A stretch of 64,000 nt of DNA from Polaribacter sp. Hel_I_88 (lineage in GTDB: Bacteria; Bacteroidota; Bacteroidia; Flavobacteriales; Flavobacteriaceae). Where the stretch lies: positions 434,001-498,000 of the forward strand of contig NZ_JHZZ01000001.1 of the NCBI RefSeq assembly GCF_000687935.1. Direction: 5' to 3'. Shown piece by piece: positions 56,137 to 64,000 of the stretch (positions are counted from its first letter, which is position 1; every line of letters begins with the position of its first letter). A model generated the notes under the pieces. The model saw nothing but the letters and a program-made list of their open reading frames with translations. It ran no database searches and was not told the origin of the DNA. The position numbers and the translations under genes were made by a program.

Positions 56137-56168
56137 AAGCTTCTCTTAATCTCTCCAAAGGAGAGAAA
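56137..56168 (-). repeat. Repeat arm abutting the ftsW start
   Basis: Minus strand TTTCTCTCCTTTGGAGAGAT then TAAGAGAAGCTT; CTCTCC/GGAGAG form the palindrome. It matches the layout of the GC-rich arms and ends directly at the ftsW ATG, facing away from the arm at 56245. Together they bracket the 139-bp spacer, which has no convincing gene. Confidence 0.6.
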
Positions 56169-56244
56169 CACTCTTGTTTTTATACTCTTGTTTTATTACT
56201 CTTATGTCTAATTCATTAATTTTATCTAACCTCAAAATTGCTAG

Positions 56245-56277
56245 CTCCTTCCCTTTGGGAAGGTTGGGATGGGCTTT
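56245..56277 (+). repeat. GC-rich repeat arm at the murD stop
   Basis: Plus strand CTCCTTCCCTTTGGGAAGGT then TGGGATGGGCTTT; CCTTCCC/GGGAAGG palindrome. It reaches into the murD stop codon (TTA of the plus strand at 56276). Confidence 0.75.
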
Positions 56278-57661
56278 AAAGATTTCTAACCGCTTTTTTA
56301 AATTGACGACCTCTATCTTCGTAATTTTCAAATAAATCGAAACTTGCACAAGCAGGAGATAATAGAACAGCTTCTCCTCTTTCTGCCAATTTATGAGATA
56401 CTTTTACTGCTTCTTCTGCTCCAGCAGTTTCCACAATAATATCTACTACATTACCAAATGTATTTTTAATCTTATCGTTATCAACACCTAAACATACAAT
56501 TGCTTTTACTTTTTCTCTTACCAAAGGCAATAAATCAGTATAATCATTTCCTTTATCTACACCACCAACAATCCAAATGGTAGTTTTATCCATACATTCT
56601 AAAGCATAAAAAGTTGCGTTTACATTGGTTGCCTTAGAATCGTTTATATATTCTACATCTTTAATTTTAGCAACATTTTCTAAACGATGCTCTGCCCCTT
56701 CAAAATTGGACATGCTTTCTTTTATAAAATCTCTTCTAACGCTTAATAATTGAGCAGCCATTGCTGAAGCCATTGCATTTTTTGTATTGTGTTTTCCTTT
56801 AATTGATAAAGTTGATATTGGCATGTTAATTTTTTCTTTATTTAGGTTGATTATAATCTCGTTATTTTTAATATATGCTCCATATTCTAATTCTTTTTCA
56901 AGCGAAAACGGAACTAATTTTGCTTGTGTTTTATGTTCTTTTAACCAATTATTGATAGCTTCATCATCTGCATCATAAATTAAATAATCGGTTGCTTTTT
57001 GGTTTTTTGTGATTCTAAATTTCGATTCAATATATTTGTTAAAATCGTATTCATATCTATCTAAATGATCTGGAGTAATGTTTGTTAAAATCGCAATATG
57101 ACTATTAAAATTTTCAATTCCATCTAATTGAAAACTGCTAATTTCTAAGACATAATTTTCGAAATTATTTTCTGCAACTTGTTTTGCAAAACTGTCTCCA
57201 ATATTTCCTGCAATTCCAACATGTAATCCAGCATTTTTTAAAATATGATGCACTAATAATGTTGTTGTTGTCTTTCCATTTGATCCTGTAATTCCAATAA
57301 TTTTAGCATTCGTAAATTGTGCTGCAAACTCAATTTCTGAAATCACAGGAATTGATTTTTTTAACAATTTTTGAACTAATTCTACTTTATCAGGAATTCC
57401 AGGACTTTTCATCACAACATCAGCAGCTAAAATTTTACTTTCTGTATGTTGATTTTCCTCAAAATCTATCTCGTTATTTAAAAGAACTTGCTTGTACTTT
57501 TTTGCTATTTCTCCTTTATCAGAAACAAAAACTTTAAATCCTTTTTGTTTTCCAAGAATTGCGGTTCCTACACCACTTTCTCCTCCACCAAGAATACAAA
57601 GCCCCCTTTCCCCCAAAGGGGGTAACACTGGAATCGTTTTGTTTTTTTCTTGGTTTTTCAT
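56276..57661 (-). CDS. murD: UDP-MurNAc-L-Ala-D-Glu ligase MurD
   Basis: 461 residues. Core: CILGGGESGVGTAILGKQKG, GITGSNGKTTTTLLVHHIL (P-loop), 'LTNITPDHLDRYEYDF', and NDSKATNVNATFYAL. It adds D-Glu to UDP-MurNAc-L-Ala. In relatives the first strand (ILGGGESG) starts near residue 5; here it begins near residue 23, after MKNQEKNKTIPVLPPLGERG. Residues 12-22 are encoded by a GC-rich repeat arm, a captured extension. The upstream spacer with mraY is 92 bp. Confidence 0.93.
   Translation of the reverse strand: MKNQEKNKTIPVLPPLGERGLCILGGGESGVGTAILGKQKGFKVFVSDKGEIAKKYKQVLLNNEIDFEENQHTESKILAADVVMKSPGIPDKVELVQKLLKKSIPVISEIEFAAQFTNAKIIGITGSNGKTTTTLLVHHILKNAGLHVGIAGNIGDSFAKQVAENNFENYVLEISSFQLDGIENFNSHIAILTNITPDHLDRYEYDFNKYIESKFRITKNQKATDYLIYDADDEAINNWLKEHKTQAKLVPFSLEKELEYGAYIKNNEIIINLNKEKINMPISTLSIKGKHNTKNAMASAMAAQLLSVRRDFIKESMSNFEGAEHRLENVAKIKDVEYINDSKATNVNATFYALECMDKTTIWIVGGVDKGNDYTDLLPLVREKVKAIVCLGVDNDKIKNTFGNVVDIIVETAGAEEAVKVSHKLAERGEAVLLSPACASFDLFENYEDRGRQFKKAVRNL
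57598..57624 (-). repeat. GC-rich repeat arm inside murD start
   Basis: Minus strand TACCCCCTTTGGGGG then AAAGGGGGCTTT; CCCCC/GGGGG palindrome. Read as MurD residues 12-22 (VLPPLGERGL). It resembles the arm at 57727-57755 in reverse orientation. Confidence 0.75.
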
Positions 57662-57726
57662 TTTCTTTCTGTTCTCTTGTTTCTTGTTTATTAATTATAA
57701 AAATACTTTTCTTCACAAAATTGCTA

Positions 57727-57755
57727 ATTCCCCCTTTGGGGGTTAAGGGGCTTCT
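57727..57755 (+). repeat. GC-rich repeat arm at the mraY stop
   Basis: Plus strand ATTCCCCCTTTGGGGGTTAA then GGGGCTTCT. It overlaps the mraY stop codon (TAG at 57756-57754). With the arm in murD it brackets the spacer, both facing outward. Confidence 0.75.
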
Positions 57756-58980
57756 ACCTCAACTTCAACGTCACAATTGTAAAAACCGCTAGTAAAATTC
57801 CAACAATCCAAAAACGGACTACAATTTTACTTTCGTGATAACTTAATTTTTGATAATGATGATGCAAAGGCGACATTCTAAAAATTCGTCTTCCTTCGCC
57901 AAATTTCTTTTTCGTGTATTTAAACCAAGAAACCTGCATGATCACTGATAAATTTTCGATAACAAAAATCCCAGCTAAAATTGGTAGCAATAATTCTTTT
58001 CTGATTGATATTGCAATCACAGCTATAATTCCACCAATAGTTAAACTTCCTGTATCACCCATAAAAACCTGGGCTGGATATGTATTGTACCATAAAAAAC
58101 CAATTAAAGCTCCTGCAAAAGCTAAAATAAAAACAGTCATTTCTCCAGAGTTAGGAATGTACATGACATCTAAATAATCAGCAAAAATGATGTTTCCAGA
58201 AACCCAAGCAAAAACAGCTAATGTTACTACTATAATTGCTGATGAACCTGCTGCTAAACCATCAATTCCATCTGTTAAATTTGCTCCATTTGAAACTCCT
58301 GTTACAATAAAAACAGTAATAAAAATGAAAATAATCCAACCATATTTTTCATAACCATCACCCAGAAAACTTAATGGTTTTGAGTAATCTAACTCGTTAT
58401 TTTTAAAAAAAGGAACTGTTGTTTTTGTTGATTTATGCGCTTCTCCAAAAACTTGTGTTCTTCCATTTTCTTGAACAATTTGTTGATCAATTGGCAATTG
58501 CTCTTTGATAACAACATCGTCATTAAAGTATAACATAGATCCAACAATTAAACCTAAACCAACTTGACCTAAAATTTTAAACTTACCACTTAAACCGTCT
58601 TTATCTTTTTTAAATACTTTTATATAATCATCTAAAAAACCGATTAATCCCATCCAAACTGTGGTTATAATTAAAATGATGATATAAATATTATCCAATT
58701 TTGCTAATAAAACAGCAGGAATTAACGTTGCTAAAATGATAATAACTCCACCCATTGTAGGTGTACCAGATTTTTGTTTTTGACCTTCTAAACCTAAATC
58801 TCTTACAGTTTCACCAACTTGTTTTTTTTGCAAATAATTGATAATTCTTTTTCCATAAATTGCAGAAATTAACAAAGACAAAATAAAAGCTGCTGCTGCC
58901 CTAAATGTGATAAACTGAAACACACTTGCACCAGGAATGCTAAACTGACTCTCTAAATATTCGAATAAATAATATAGCAT
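57754..58980 (-). CDS. mraY: Phospho-MurNAc-pentapeptide transferase MraY
   Basis: 408 residues, about ten TM helices. Marks: [76 protein letters not shown], and [10 protein letters not shown]. It moves phospho-MurNAc-pentapeptide onto undecaprenyl phosphate, giving lipid I. A periplasmic insert near 150-200 makes it somewhat longer than the 360 residues of Escherichia coli; this is usual in Bacteroidota. It lies 1 bp after murE. Its stop lies in a repeat arm. Confidence 0.95.
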   Translation of the reverse strand: MLYYLFEYLESQFSIPGASVFQFITFRAAAAFILSLLISAIYGKRIINYLQKKQVGETVRDLGLEGQKQKSGTPTMGGVIIILATLIPAVLLAKLDNIYIIILIITTVWMGLIGFLDDYIKVFKKDKDGLSGKFKILGQVGLGLIVGSMLYFNDDVVIKEQLPIDQQIVQENGRTQVFGEAHKSTKTTVPFFKNNELDYSKPLSFLGDGYEKYGWIIFIFITVFIVTGVSNGANLTDGIDGLAAGSSAIIVVTLAVFAWVSGNIIFADYLDVMYIPNSGEMTVFILAFAGALIGFLWYNTYPAQVFMGDTGSLTIGGIIAVIAISIRKELLLPILAGIFVIENLSVIMQVSWFKYTKKKFGEGRRIFRMSPLHHHYQKLSYHESKIVVRFWIVGILLAVFTIVTLKLR

Positions 58981-58981
58981 T

Positions 58982-60448
58982 CTAGTTCTTTTTTAGTTGA
59001 TTGAAACAATTAGTAACTTCTTCTAAATCATCAAAATGAACGCGAACTCCGTTAATTTCTTGATAATTTTCATGCCCTTTTCCTGCAATCAAAATAATAT
59101 CTCCAGTTTCTGAGATTTTGCAAGCAGTTTTAATGGCTTGCCTTCTATCTAAAACTGATAATGTTTTTTTATAATTTTCTGGAGAAACACCCACTTCCAT
59201 TTCATCTAAAATAGTTTGTGCGTTTTCTGTTCTTGGATTGTCTGACGTAAAAATTGCTTGATTGCTTAATTGCGAAGCAATATGCGCCATTTTTGGTCTT
59301 TTCGTTTTATCTCTATCACCTCCACAACCTACAACAGTAATCACTTTTTCGTTGTTTGTTCTGATGTCATTGATGGTTTCTAACACATTTTTTAAGGCAT
59401 CTGGAGTGTGTGCATAATCTACAATTGCTGTTATTCCATCCTCAGAAATAACGTATTGAAAACGACCACTTACACTCTCTAGCTGACTTACAATCGTTAA
59501 AATTTCTAGTTTTTCTAATCCTAGTAATTCAGCAGTTGCAATAATTGCTGTTAAATTGTAAATGTTAAAAACACCAATTAATTTAGTCCAAACCTCTGTA
59601 CCATCCACAGAAATTAAAGTTCCAGAAAGTTGTTTTTCTAAAATTCTAGTTTTATAATCGCCAACCGTTTTTAAAGCGTAACTATATTTTTTAGCAACCG
59701 TATTTTGCAACATGAAGTTGCCATTTTTATCATCGATATTTGTTAATGCAAATGCCGATTTTGGCAAACCATCAAAAAACGCTTTTTTTACATCTCTGTA
59801 TTCTGCAAACGTTTCATGATAATCTAAATGATCATGAGAAAGATTGGTAAAAATTCCACCTGCAAACGTTAAGCCTTCTGTTCTTTTTTGATGAATTCCA
59901 TGCGAACTCACTTCCATAAAACAGAATTCTACACCAGCCTCTAACATCATATCTAAATATTTATTGATAGTTAAAGAATCTGGAGTGGTATGTGTTGCTT
60001 TAAATTCGGTTTCATCAACCAAAATTTTTACAGTTGATAGCAAACCAACTTTATACCCTGCTTTGTAAAATAATTGATATAAAAGTGATGCAATGGTAGT
60101 TTTTCCATTAGTACCTGTAACCCCAACAACTGGAAATATTGTAGAAGGATTTTCATAATAATTAGCAGCCATAATTGCCAAAGCAACATTTGCATCTGCA
60201 ACTTGAATATACGTAACTCCTTCTTTTTTATCACTTGGAAAATCTTCACAAATAATTACACTTGCACCTAAAGAAATTGCTTTATCAATATATAAATGAC
60301 CATCTACTTGAACACCTTTTTGAGCTACAAAAACATCATTAGGCTCAACTTTTCTAGAGTCGAAAACAATGTTATTTATATCAATATTTGTATTCCCAAA
60401 TACTTGTTTGATGGCAACCTTATATAATATGTCTTGTAATTTTTTCAG
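58982..60448 (-). CDS. murE: MurE, meso-DAP-adding ligase, CTG start
   Basis: 488 residues if it starts at CTG 60448-60446 (start peptide (M)[17 protein letters not shown]). The reading frame is open and MurE-like from there: [19 protein letters not shown], then [15 protein letters not shown] (P-loop), '[14 protein letters not shown]', and DNPRTE, the motif of meso-diaminopimelate-adding enzymes. The first in-frame ATG is 60181, which would remove the whole UDP-binding domain. The CTG is 1 nt after the ftsI stop. No ATG, GTG or TTG fits in between. Length matches relatives (about 487). Confidence 0.9.
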   Translation of the reverse strand: MKKLQDILYKVAIKQVFGNTNIDINNIVFDSRKVEPNDVFVAQKGVQVDGHLYIDKAISLGASVIICEDFPSDKKEGVTYIQVADANVALAIMAANYYENPSTIFPVVGVTGTNGKTTIASLLYQLFYKAGYKVGLLSTVKILVDETEFKATHTTPDSLTINKYLDMMLEAGVEFCFMEVSSHGIHQKRTEGLTFAGGIFTNLSHDHLDYHETFAEYRDVKKAFFDGLPKSAFALTNIDDKNGNFMLQNTVAKKYSYALKTVGDYKTRILEKQLSGTLISVDGTEVWTKLIGVFNIYNLTAIIATAELLGLEKLEILTIVSQLESVSGRFQYVISEDGITAIVDYAHTPDALKNVLETINDIRTNNEKVITVVGCGGDRDKTKRPKMAHIASQLSNQAIFTSDNPRTENAQTILDEMEVGVSPENYKKTLSVLDRRQAIKTACKISETGDIILIAGKGHENYQEINGVRVHFDDLEEVTNCFNQLKKN

Positions 60449-60449
60449 T

Positions 60450-62465
60450 TTATGATAATTTTAAAATAATTGTGGTTCCTTTTACAAGCTTTTCGCCCTT
60501 TTTTATGGATTGTGTTTTTACTTTTCCTACACCAGAAAACTGAACTTTCATTCCTATATTTTCTAACATAGAAATAGCATCCATTCCATCCATTCCCTCT
60601 ACATTTGGCACTTCTTTGTAATTCTTATACGCAACTTTATCGTACGCTTTGTATTGATTATCTAAAGTTGCATATGTTACTTTTTGATTCACAGTTTGAT
60701 TATCAATAGGTGTGGTTGTATAAATTTTCTGTGCAATTTCTTTAAAAATTGGCCCAGCAACAGAAGCTCCATAATATCCCTTCTCTTTATCTGGGTCGTG
60801 AACTAAAACTATACAGGAATATTTAGGATTTTCTGCTGGAAAAAAACCTGCAAAAGAAGCTGCATATTTTTCTGTTGAATAATAACCACCTTCCCATTCG
60901 CCATTTTTATTTTTAACTCTTGGAATGTATTTTTTAGCAGTTCCTGTTTTACCTGCCATTGAAAAATTGGGAGAATAAATATTATCCGCTGTTCCTTTTA
61001 TCACCACGTTTTCTAAAACTTTTCTTATTTTATTAATGGTTTCTTGTGATGCAATTCTTGGATTTACAACTTCAGTTTCAAAAACCTTTTCTGCTTTATC
61101 TTCTCTTCTTAATTCTCTTACAAAACGAGGTTTTACCATAACTCCATTATTAGCAACAGCATTGTAAAACATTAAAGTTTGCATTGGTGTTACAGAAATT
61201 CCATAACCCCAAGCCATCCATTCTAAAGAAATTTTACTCCAAGCTTTGTCAGATGGTTTTGGTATGTAAGGTTTTCCTTCTCCTTTAATTTGAAAACCAA
61301 TTGGTTTTGTAAATCCGTATTTTTCTATTTTATCGATGAACTTTTCTGGTTGATGATCGTAATGTTTTTTAATCAACTTTACAATTCCAACATTCGATGA
61401 AACCTCAAAAACTCTTGCAGCAGAAATTTCTCCATAACCACCATGTTTTGAATCTTCAACTTTTCTGTTATTGACGTAAATTCTACCTCTTTCAGTATCT
61501 ACAACTGTAGATGTATCAATATATTTATCATCTAAAACAGCCATTAAACTTGCTAATTTAAAAGTAGAACCAGGTTCATGACTTTCCCAAACTGCATAGT
61601 TTCTTTTCTCAAAATACGTTCCTTTTGATGTTCTTCCTAAATTAGAAATAGCTTTAATTTCGCCAGTGGCAGTTTCCATAACTACAGCACAACCATGCTC
61701 TGCATCAAAATATTCTAACTGACGCAACAAAGCATGGTGAGTAATATCTTGAATATTTACATCAATTGTTGTAATCACATCATGCCCATCAATAGGCTCT
61801 TTTTCATTAACATCAGAAATTGGTTTCCATTGATTTTTTGCGATTTTTTGTTTCCAACGCAAGCCATTTTCACCTTCCATAAAATCTGCAAAAGCACCTT
61901 CAATGCCAGCTTCTCCTCTAAAATCTGCATAGCCAATTGTACGTTCTGCAATTTTACCTATTGGATGCTCTCTTACTGTTTTATGCTCCGCAATAAAACC
62001 TCCTTGATAAACACCCAAATTAAAAATTGGGAATGATTTCATTTTCACGTAATCATTATACCCAACATTTCTGGCTATTAACAAATACCTGTTTTTACGT
62101 TTTTTTGCGTTTCTTAATTTTGTTTGATAATGGCTTGCAGAATAGCCAAACATTTTTGACAATTCTTTAGATAATGCTGCAATATTTTTTTCAAAAACAG
62201 TTCCATCTACTGCAACAACATCCATTCTAATGGTATATTTAGACATTGATGTTGCCAACAAATTACCATCCGCAGCATAAACATTTCCTTTATTCGCAGA
62301 AATTGTAAACTCTTTTACTGTAAGATCTGTAGAAAGTTTTCTGTATTTTTCTCCTTGAAAATATTGAATGTTTACCACACGAAAAATAACCGCAAACAAA
62401 ATAAGCGTAATAAAACCAGCTACAATGTAGAATTTGGTAAGGATGCTTTTTTTGTGAGTTGCCAA
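60450..62465 (-). CDS. ftsI: Septal transpeptidase FtsI (PBP3-like), PASTA domain
   Basis: 671 residues. One TM anchor (IVAGFITLILFAVIFRVV), a PBP dimer domain, then the transpeptidase: EPGSTFK near 297-303 (Ser nucleophile), SSNVG (SxN) and GKTGTAK near 503-509. The C-terminal 60 residues form one PASTA domain (EVPNVEGMDGMDAISMLENI). It cross-links septal peptidoglycan with FtsW. It follows the ftsL-like gene by 6 bp. Confidence 0.93.
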   Translation of the reverse strand: MATHKKSILTKFYIVAGFITLILFAVIFRVVNIQYFQGEKYRKLSTDLTVKEFTISANKGNVYAADGNLLATSMSKYTIRMDVVAVDGTVFEKNIAALSKELSKMFGYSASHYQTKLRNAKKRKNRYLLIARNVGYNDYVKMKSFPIFNLGVYQGGFIAEHKTVREHPIGKIAERTIGYADFRGEAGIEGAFADFMEGENGLRWKQKIAKNQWKPISDVNEKEPIDGHDVITTIDVNIQDITHHALLRQLEYFDAEHGCAVVMETATGEIKAISNLGRTSKGTYFEKRNYAVWESHEPGSTFKLASLMAVLDDKYIDTSTVVDTERGRIYVNNRKVEDSKHGGYGEISAARVFEVSSNVGIVKLIKKHYDHQPEKFIDKIEKYGFTKPIGFQIKGEGKPYIPKPSDKAWSKISLEWMAWGYGISVTPMQTLMFYNAVANNGVMVKPRFVRELRREDKAEKVFETEVVNPRIASQETINKIRKVLENVVIKGTADNIYSPNFSMAGKTGTAKKYIPRVKNKNGEWEGGYYSTEKYAASFAGFFPAENPKYSCIVLVHDPDKEKGYYGASVAGPIFKEIAQKIYTTTPIDNQTVNQKVTYATLDNQYKAYDKVAYKNYKEVPNVEGMDGMDAISMLENIGMKVQFSGVGKVKTQSIKKGEKLVKGTTIILKLS

Positions 62466-62471
62466 TTTGTT

Positions 62472-62798
62472 TTAGTCTTTATAGGTTACTTTTATTTTTT
62501 TTGGAGGATTTCCTGAAGGTTTCAGCCCTCTAGATTTTGCTTTTTCTCTAATGTTAGATTCCATCTTCATTCGCATTAAAATGGTTCCTGTATCTACATA
62601 TTCTGCTCGTAATTCTCGTTTCTTTTTATTTAACTCCGATATTTCTATCACTTTTTTATCTGCACTGTGTGCGCTTGAAATCATAATTAACAAAAGCACA
62701 ACTACGAATATGATGATTCGCCAATTTTTAAAAGCAGACTCATCTGTAAGGAAACTTCCTCGCAAAAAATCGTAAATACCTCTTTTAACTTTTGTCAT
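62472..62798 (-). CDS. FtsL-like divisome membrane protein
   Basis: 108 residues: cytoplasmic start (MTKVKRGIYDFLRGSFL), one TM (IIIFVVVLLLIMISSA), then a coiled-coil-like helix (KKVIEISELNKKKRELRAEY; TILMRMKMESNIREKAKSRG). Size, topology and place between rsmH and ftsI fit Bacteroidota FtsL. It forms the FtsQLB bridge (family knowledge). Sequence identity to known FtsL is weak, so the call rests mainly on context. Confidence 0.75.
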   Translation of the reverse strand: MTKVKRGIYDFLRGSFLTDESAFKNWRIIIFVVVLLLIMISSAHSADKKVIEISELNKKKRELRAEYVDTGTILMRMKMESNIREKAKSRGLKPSGNPPKKIKVTYKD

Positions 62799-62945
62799 AC
62801 TTCTTTAATTCAAGGTTTAAGGTTTAAAATTCAAAGTTGATTGTGGAATCTGTACTTTTAAAATTTTATCTTGTTTCTTGTTTCTTGTTTCCTGTCTCTC
62901 TTTTCTTTACTCTTTTTCTTTACTCTTTATTCTATATTCTTCACT

Positions 62946-63854
62946 CTATTTTCTCTCTTCTTTCAAAGTTGCAATTCTTAATTTCGCACTTCTTGCTCTG
63001 TTGTTAATTTTGATTTCTTCTGGAGTTGGAATGATTAATTTCCCAACTCTTTTTAAAGGTTCATTAGATCTCCCAAAAGCATCTTTTTCTGGCTCACCCT
63101 TAAATAAACCTGTATGAATAAATCTTTTAACCAATCTATCTTCTAAAGAATGATAAGAAATAACACTCAATCTTCCTTCGTCATTTAATAAATTCGGAAT
63201 TTGTAACAAAAACTCCTTTAAAACCTCCAACTCTTCATTTACCTCAATTCGGATTGCTTGAAAAATTTGCGCTAAAATTTTATGCTCTTTTGCGTTTGGT
63301 AAATATTTCTTTAAAATCGTTTTTAATTGAAAACTAGTCTCAATTTTTTCATTTTGTCTTTCTTCTACAATTGTTTTGGCAACATTCTTAGAATTTCTAA
63401 TTTCACCATACATAAATAATATGTCTGCTAATTTTTCTTCTGAATAAGTGTTTACAACTTCTTTTGCTGATATTTTAGAACGTTGATTCATTCTCATATC
63501 TAAATCGCCCTCAAAACGAGTTGAAAAACCTCTTTCTGCTTCATCAAATTGATGAGAGGAAACTCCTAAATCTGCTAAAATTCCATCAACTTTTTTTATC
63601 CTATGGAATCTTAAAAACCTTGAGATATATCTAAAATTCTCTGGAATTAATACAAAACGCTCATCATCAATTACATTTGCTAAAGCATCAGGATCTTGAT
63701 CAAAAGCGAATAATTTTCCGTTTTTGCCTAATCTTTTCAAAATTTCTTTTGAGTGACCTCCACCACCAAAAGTAACATCAACATACACACCATCTTCTTT
63801 GATAGCAAGTGCATCCACGCTTTCTTTTAATAAAACTGCATTATGATAACTCAT
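62946..63854 (-). CDS. rsmH: 16S rRNA (cytosine1402-N4)-methyltransferase
   Basis: 302 residues. SAM site DVTFGGGGHSKEIL, 'FAFDQDPDAL', DLGVSSHQFDEAERGFS, DLDMRMNQ, IFQAIRIEVNEEL and VISYHSLEDRLVK match RsmH (MraW). It methylates C1402 in the ribosomal P site. Its start overlaps the mraZ end by 14 bp. The 147-bp gap to ftsL is pyrimidine-rich on the plus strand and holds no gene. Confidence 0.95.
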   Translation of the reverse strand: MSYHNAVLLKESVDALAIKEDGVYVDVTFGGGGHSKEILKRLGKNGKLFAFDQDPDALANVIDDERFVLIPENFRYISRFLRFHRIKKVDGILADLGVSSHQFDEAERGFSTRFEGDLDMRMNQRSKISAKEVVNTYSEEKLADILFMYGEIRNSKNVAKTIVEERQNEKIETSFQLKTILKKYLPNAKEHKILAQIFQAIRIEVNEELEVLKEFLLQIPNLLNDEGRLSVISYHSLEDRLVKRFIHTGLFKGEPEKDAFGRSNEPLKRVGKLIIPTPEEIKINNRARSAKLRIATLKEERK

Positions 63855-64000
63855 CGAATTCTGTATTTCCCATTACTTCTTCAGCCAAATCTGCAAAATC
63901 ATCTGCAGCATCGTCAATGGCTTTTTCGTACTTGTCTTTATCCCAAATCTCAACAATGTTTCCAGAAGACGACATCACTACTTGTTTCTGTATTCCAGCA
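63841..64000 (-). CDS. mraZ: MraZ, C-terminal part
   Basis: Only the last 52 codons lie in the window; the rest is beyond the right edge. Visible: AGIQKQVVMSSSGNIVEIWD, KDKYEKAI, and an acidic end (ADLAEEVMGNTEFDELS). This fits the second SpoVT/AbrB-like half of MraZ, the DNA-binding regulator that begins dcw clusters. It overlaps rsmH by 14 bp. Confidence 0.9.
   Translation of the reverse strand, partial: AGIQKQVVMSSSGNIVEIWDKDKYEKAIDDAADDFADLAEEVMGNTEFDELS

Noticed and set aside
56146..56349. 67-codon minus-strand frame across the murD/ftsW spacer
   Set aside because: It reads through the end of murD out of frame and then through repeat arms; no signal, domain or conserved composition.
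57534..57716. Minus-strand 60-codon frame overlapping the murD start
   Set aside because: Out of frame with MurD; the Gly-rich stretch is just the repeat arm read in another frame.

Overview
The window looks like a chromosome segment of a marine-type Flavobacteriaceae (Bacteroidota, Polaribacter/Tenacibaculum-like); genus is inference. Support: strongly AT-rich DNA, promoters of the Bacteroidota TAnnTTTG type, a gliding-motility ABC ATPase (GldA), a type IX secretion (T9SS) C-terminal signal, two GLPGLI proteins, an S16 with a long acidic tail, and DnaE with a fused N-terminal proofreading domain.

Region 1 (1-21.8 kb, accessory): a heavy-metal resistance island, nearly all on the minus strand, ending with a tyrosine recombinase next to tRNA-Ser(GGA). 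It has two pump modules. The zinc/cadmium/cobalt-type module is a CzcA-TolC fusion, a CzcB adaptor, a Fur regulator, MerTP, a GDCCVxC protein and a P1B-type ATPase. The copper/silver-type module is an HYC_CC_PP protein, CusA, TolC, an AraC regulator with an HMA-like domain, a multicopper oxidase fused to a CopB-like barrel, a DUF3347 protein and a haem-binding-domain protein. A K+ channel, an NTF2-like protein, a 44-residue Cys-rich membrane protein and the start of a universal stress protein lie at the far end.

Region 2 (21.8-48.2 kb, core with scattered lineage-specific genes): tRNA-Ser, rimM, rpsP, a PA2169-type four-helix protein, dnaE, an ALO-type oxidase overlapping a HAD hydrolase, gldA, a membrane protein, then an envelope locus (outer-membrane barrel, two GLPGLI proteins, a small secreted protein) divergent from a histidine kinase/response regulator pair. 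GTTAAC-like repeats with 10-bp period lie between the divergent units and recur in front of the second GLPGLI gene, suggesting one regulon. Next come a deoxynucleoside kinase, rsmG, a fatty-acid desaturase, an aminotransferase, small unknown genes and a large T9SS cargo protein.

Region 3 (48.3-64 kb, core): the division and cell-wall cluster, all minus strand, in transcription order mraZ (partial), rsmH, ftsL-like, ftsI, murE (CTG start), mraY, murD, ftsW, murG, murC, ftsQ, ftsA, ftsZ, then a terminator. Three junctions (mraY/murD, murD/ftsW, murG/murC) are bracketed by outward-facing GC-rich palindromic repeat arms. At two of them the arm is read in frame as an N-terminal extension of MurD or MurC. 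A different dispersed repeat is captured in frame inside cusA. These repeat-in-gene events, the predicted GLPGLI regulon and the fused metal-export proteins are the most interesting observations.
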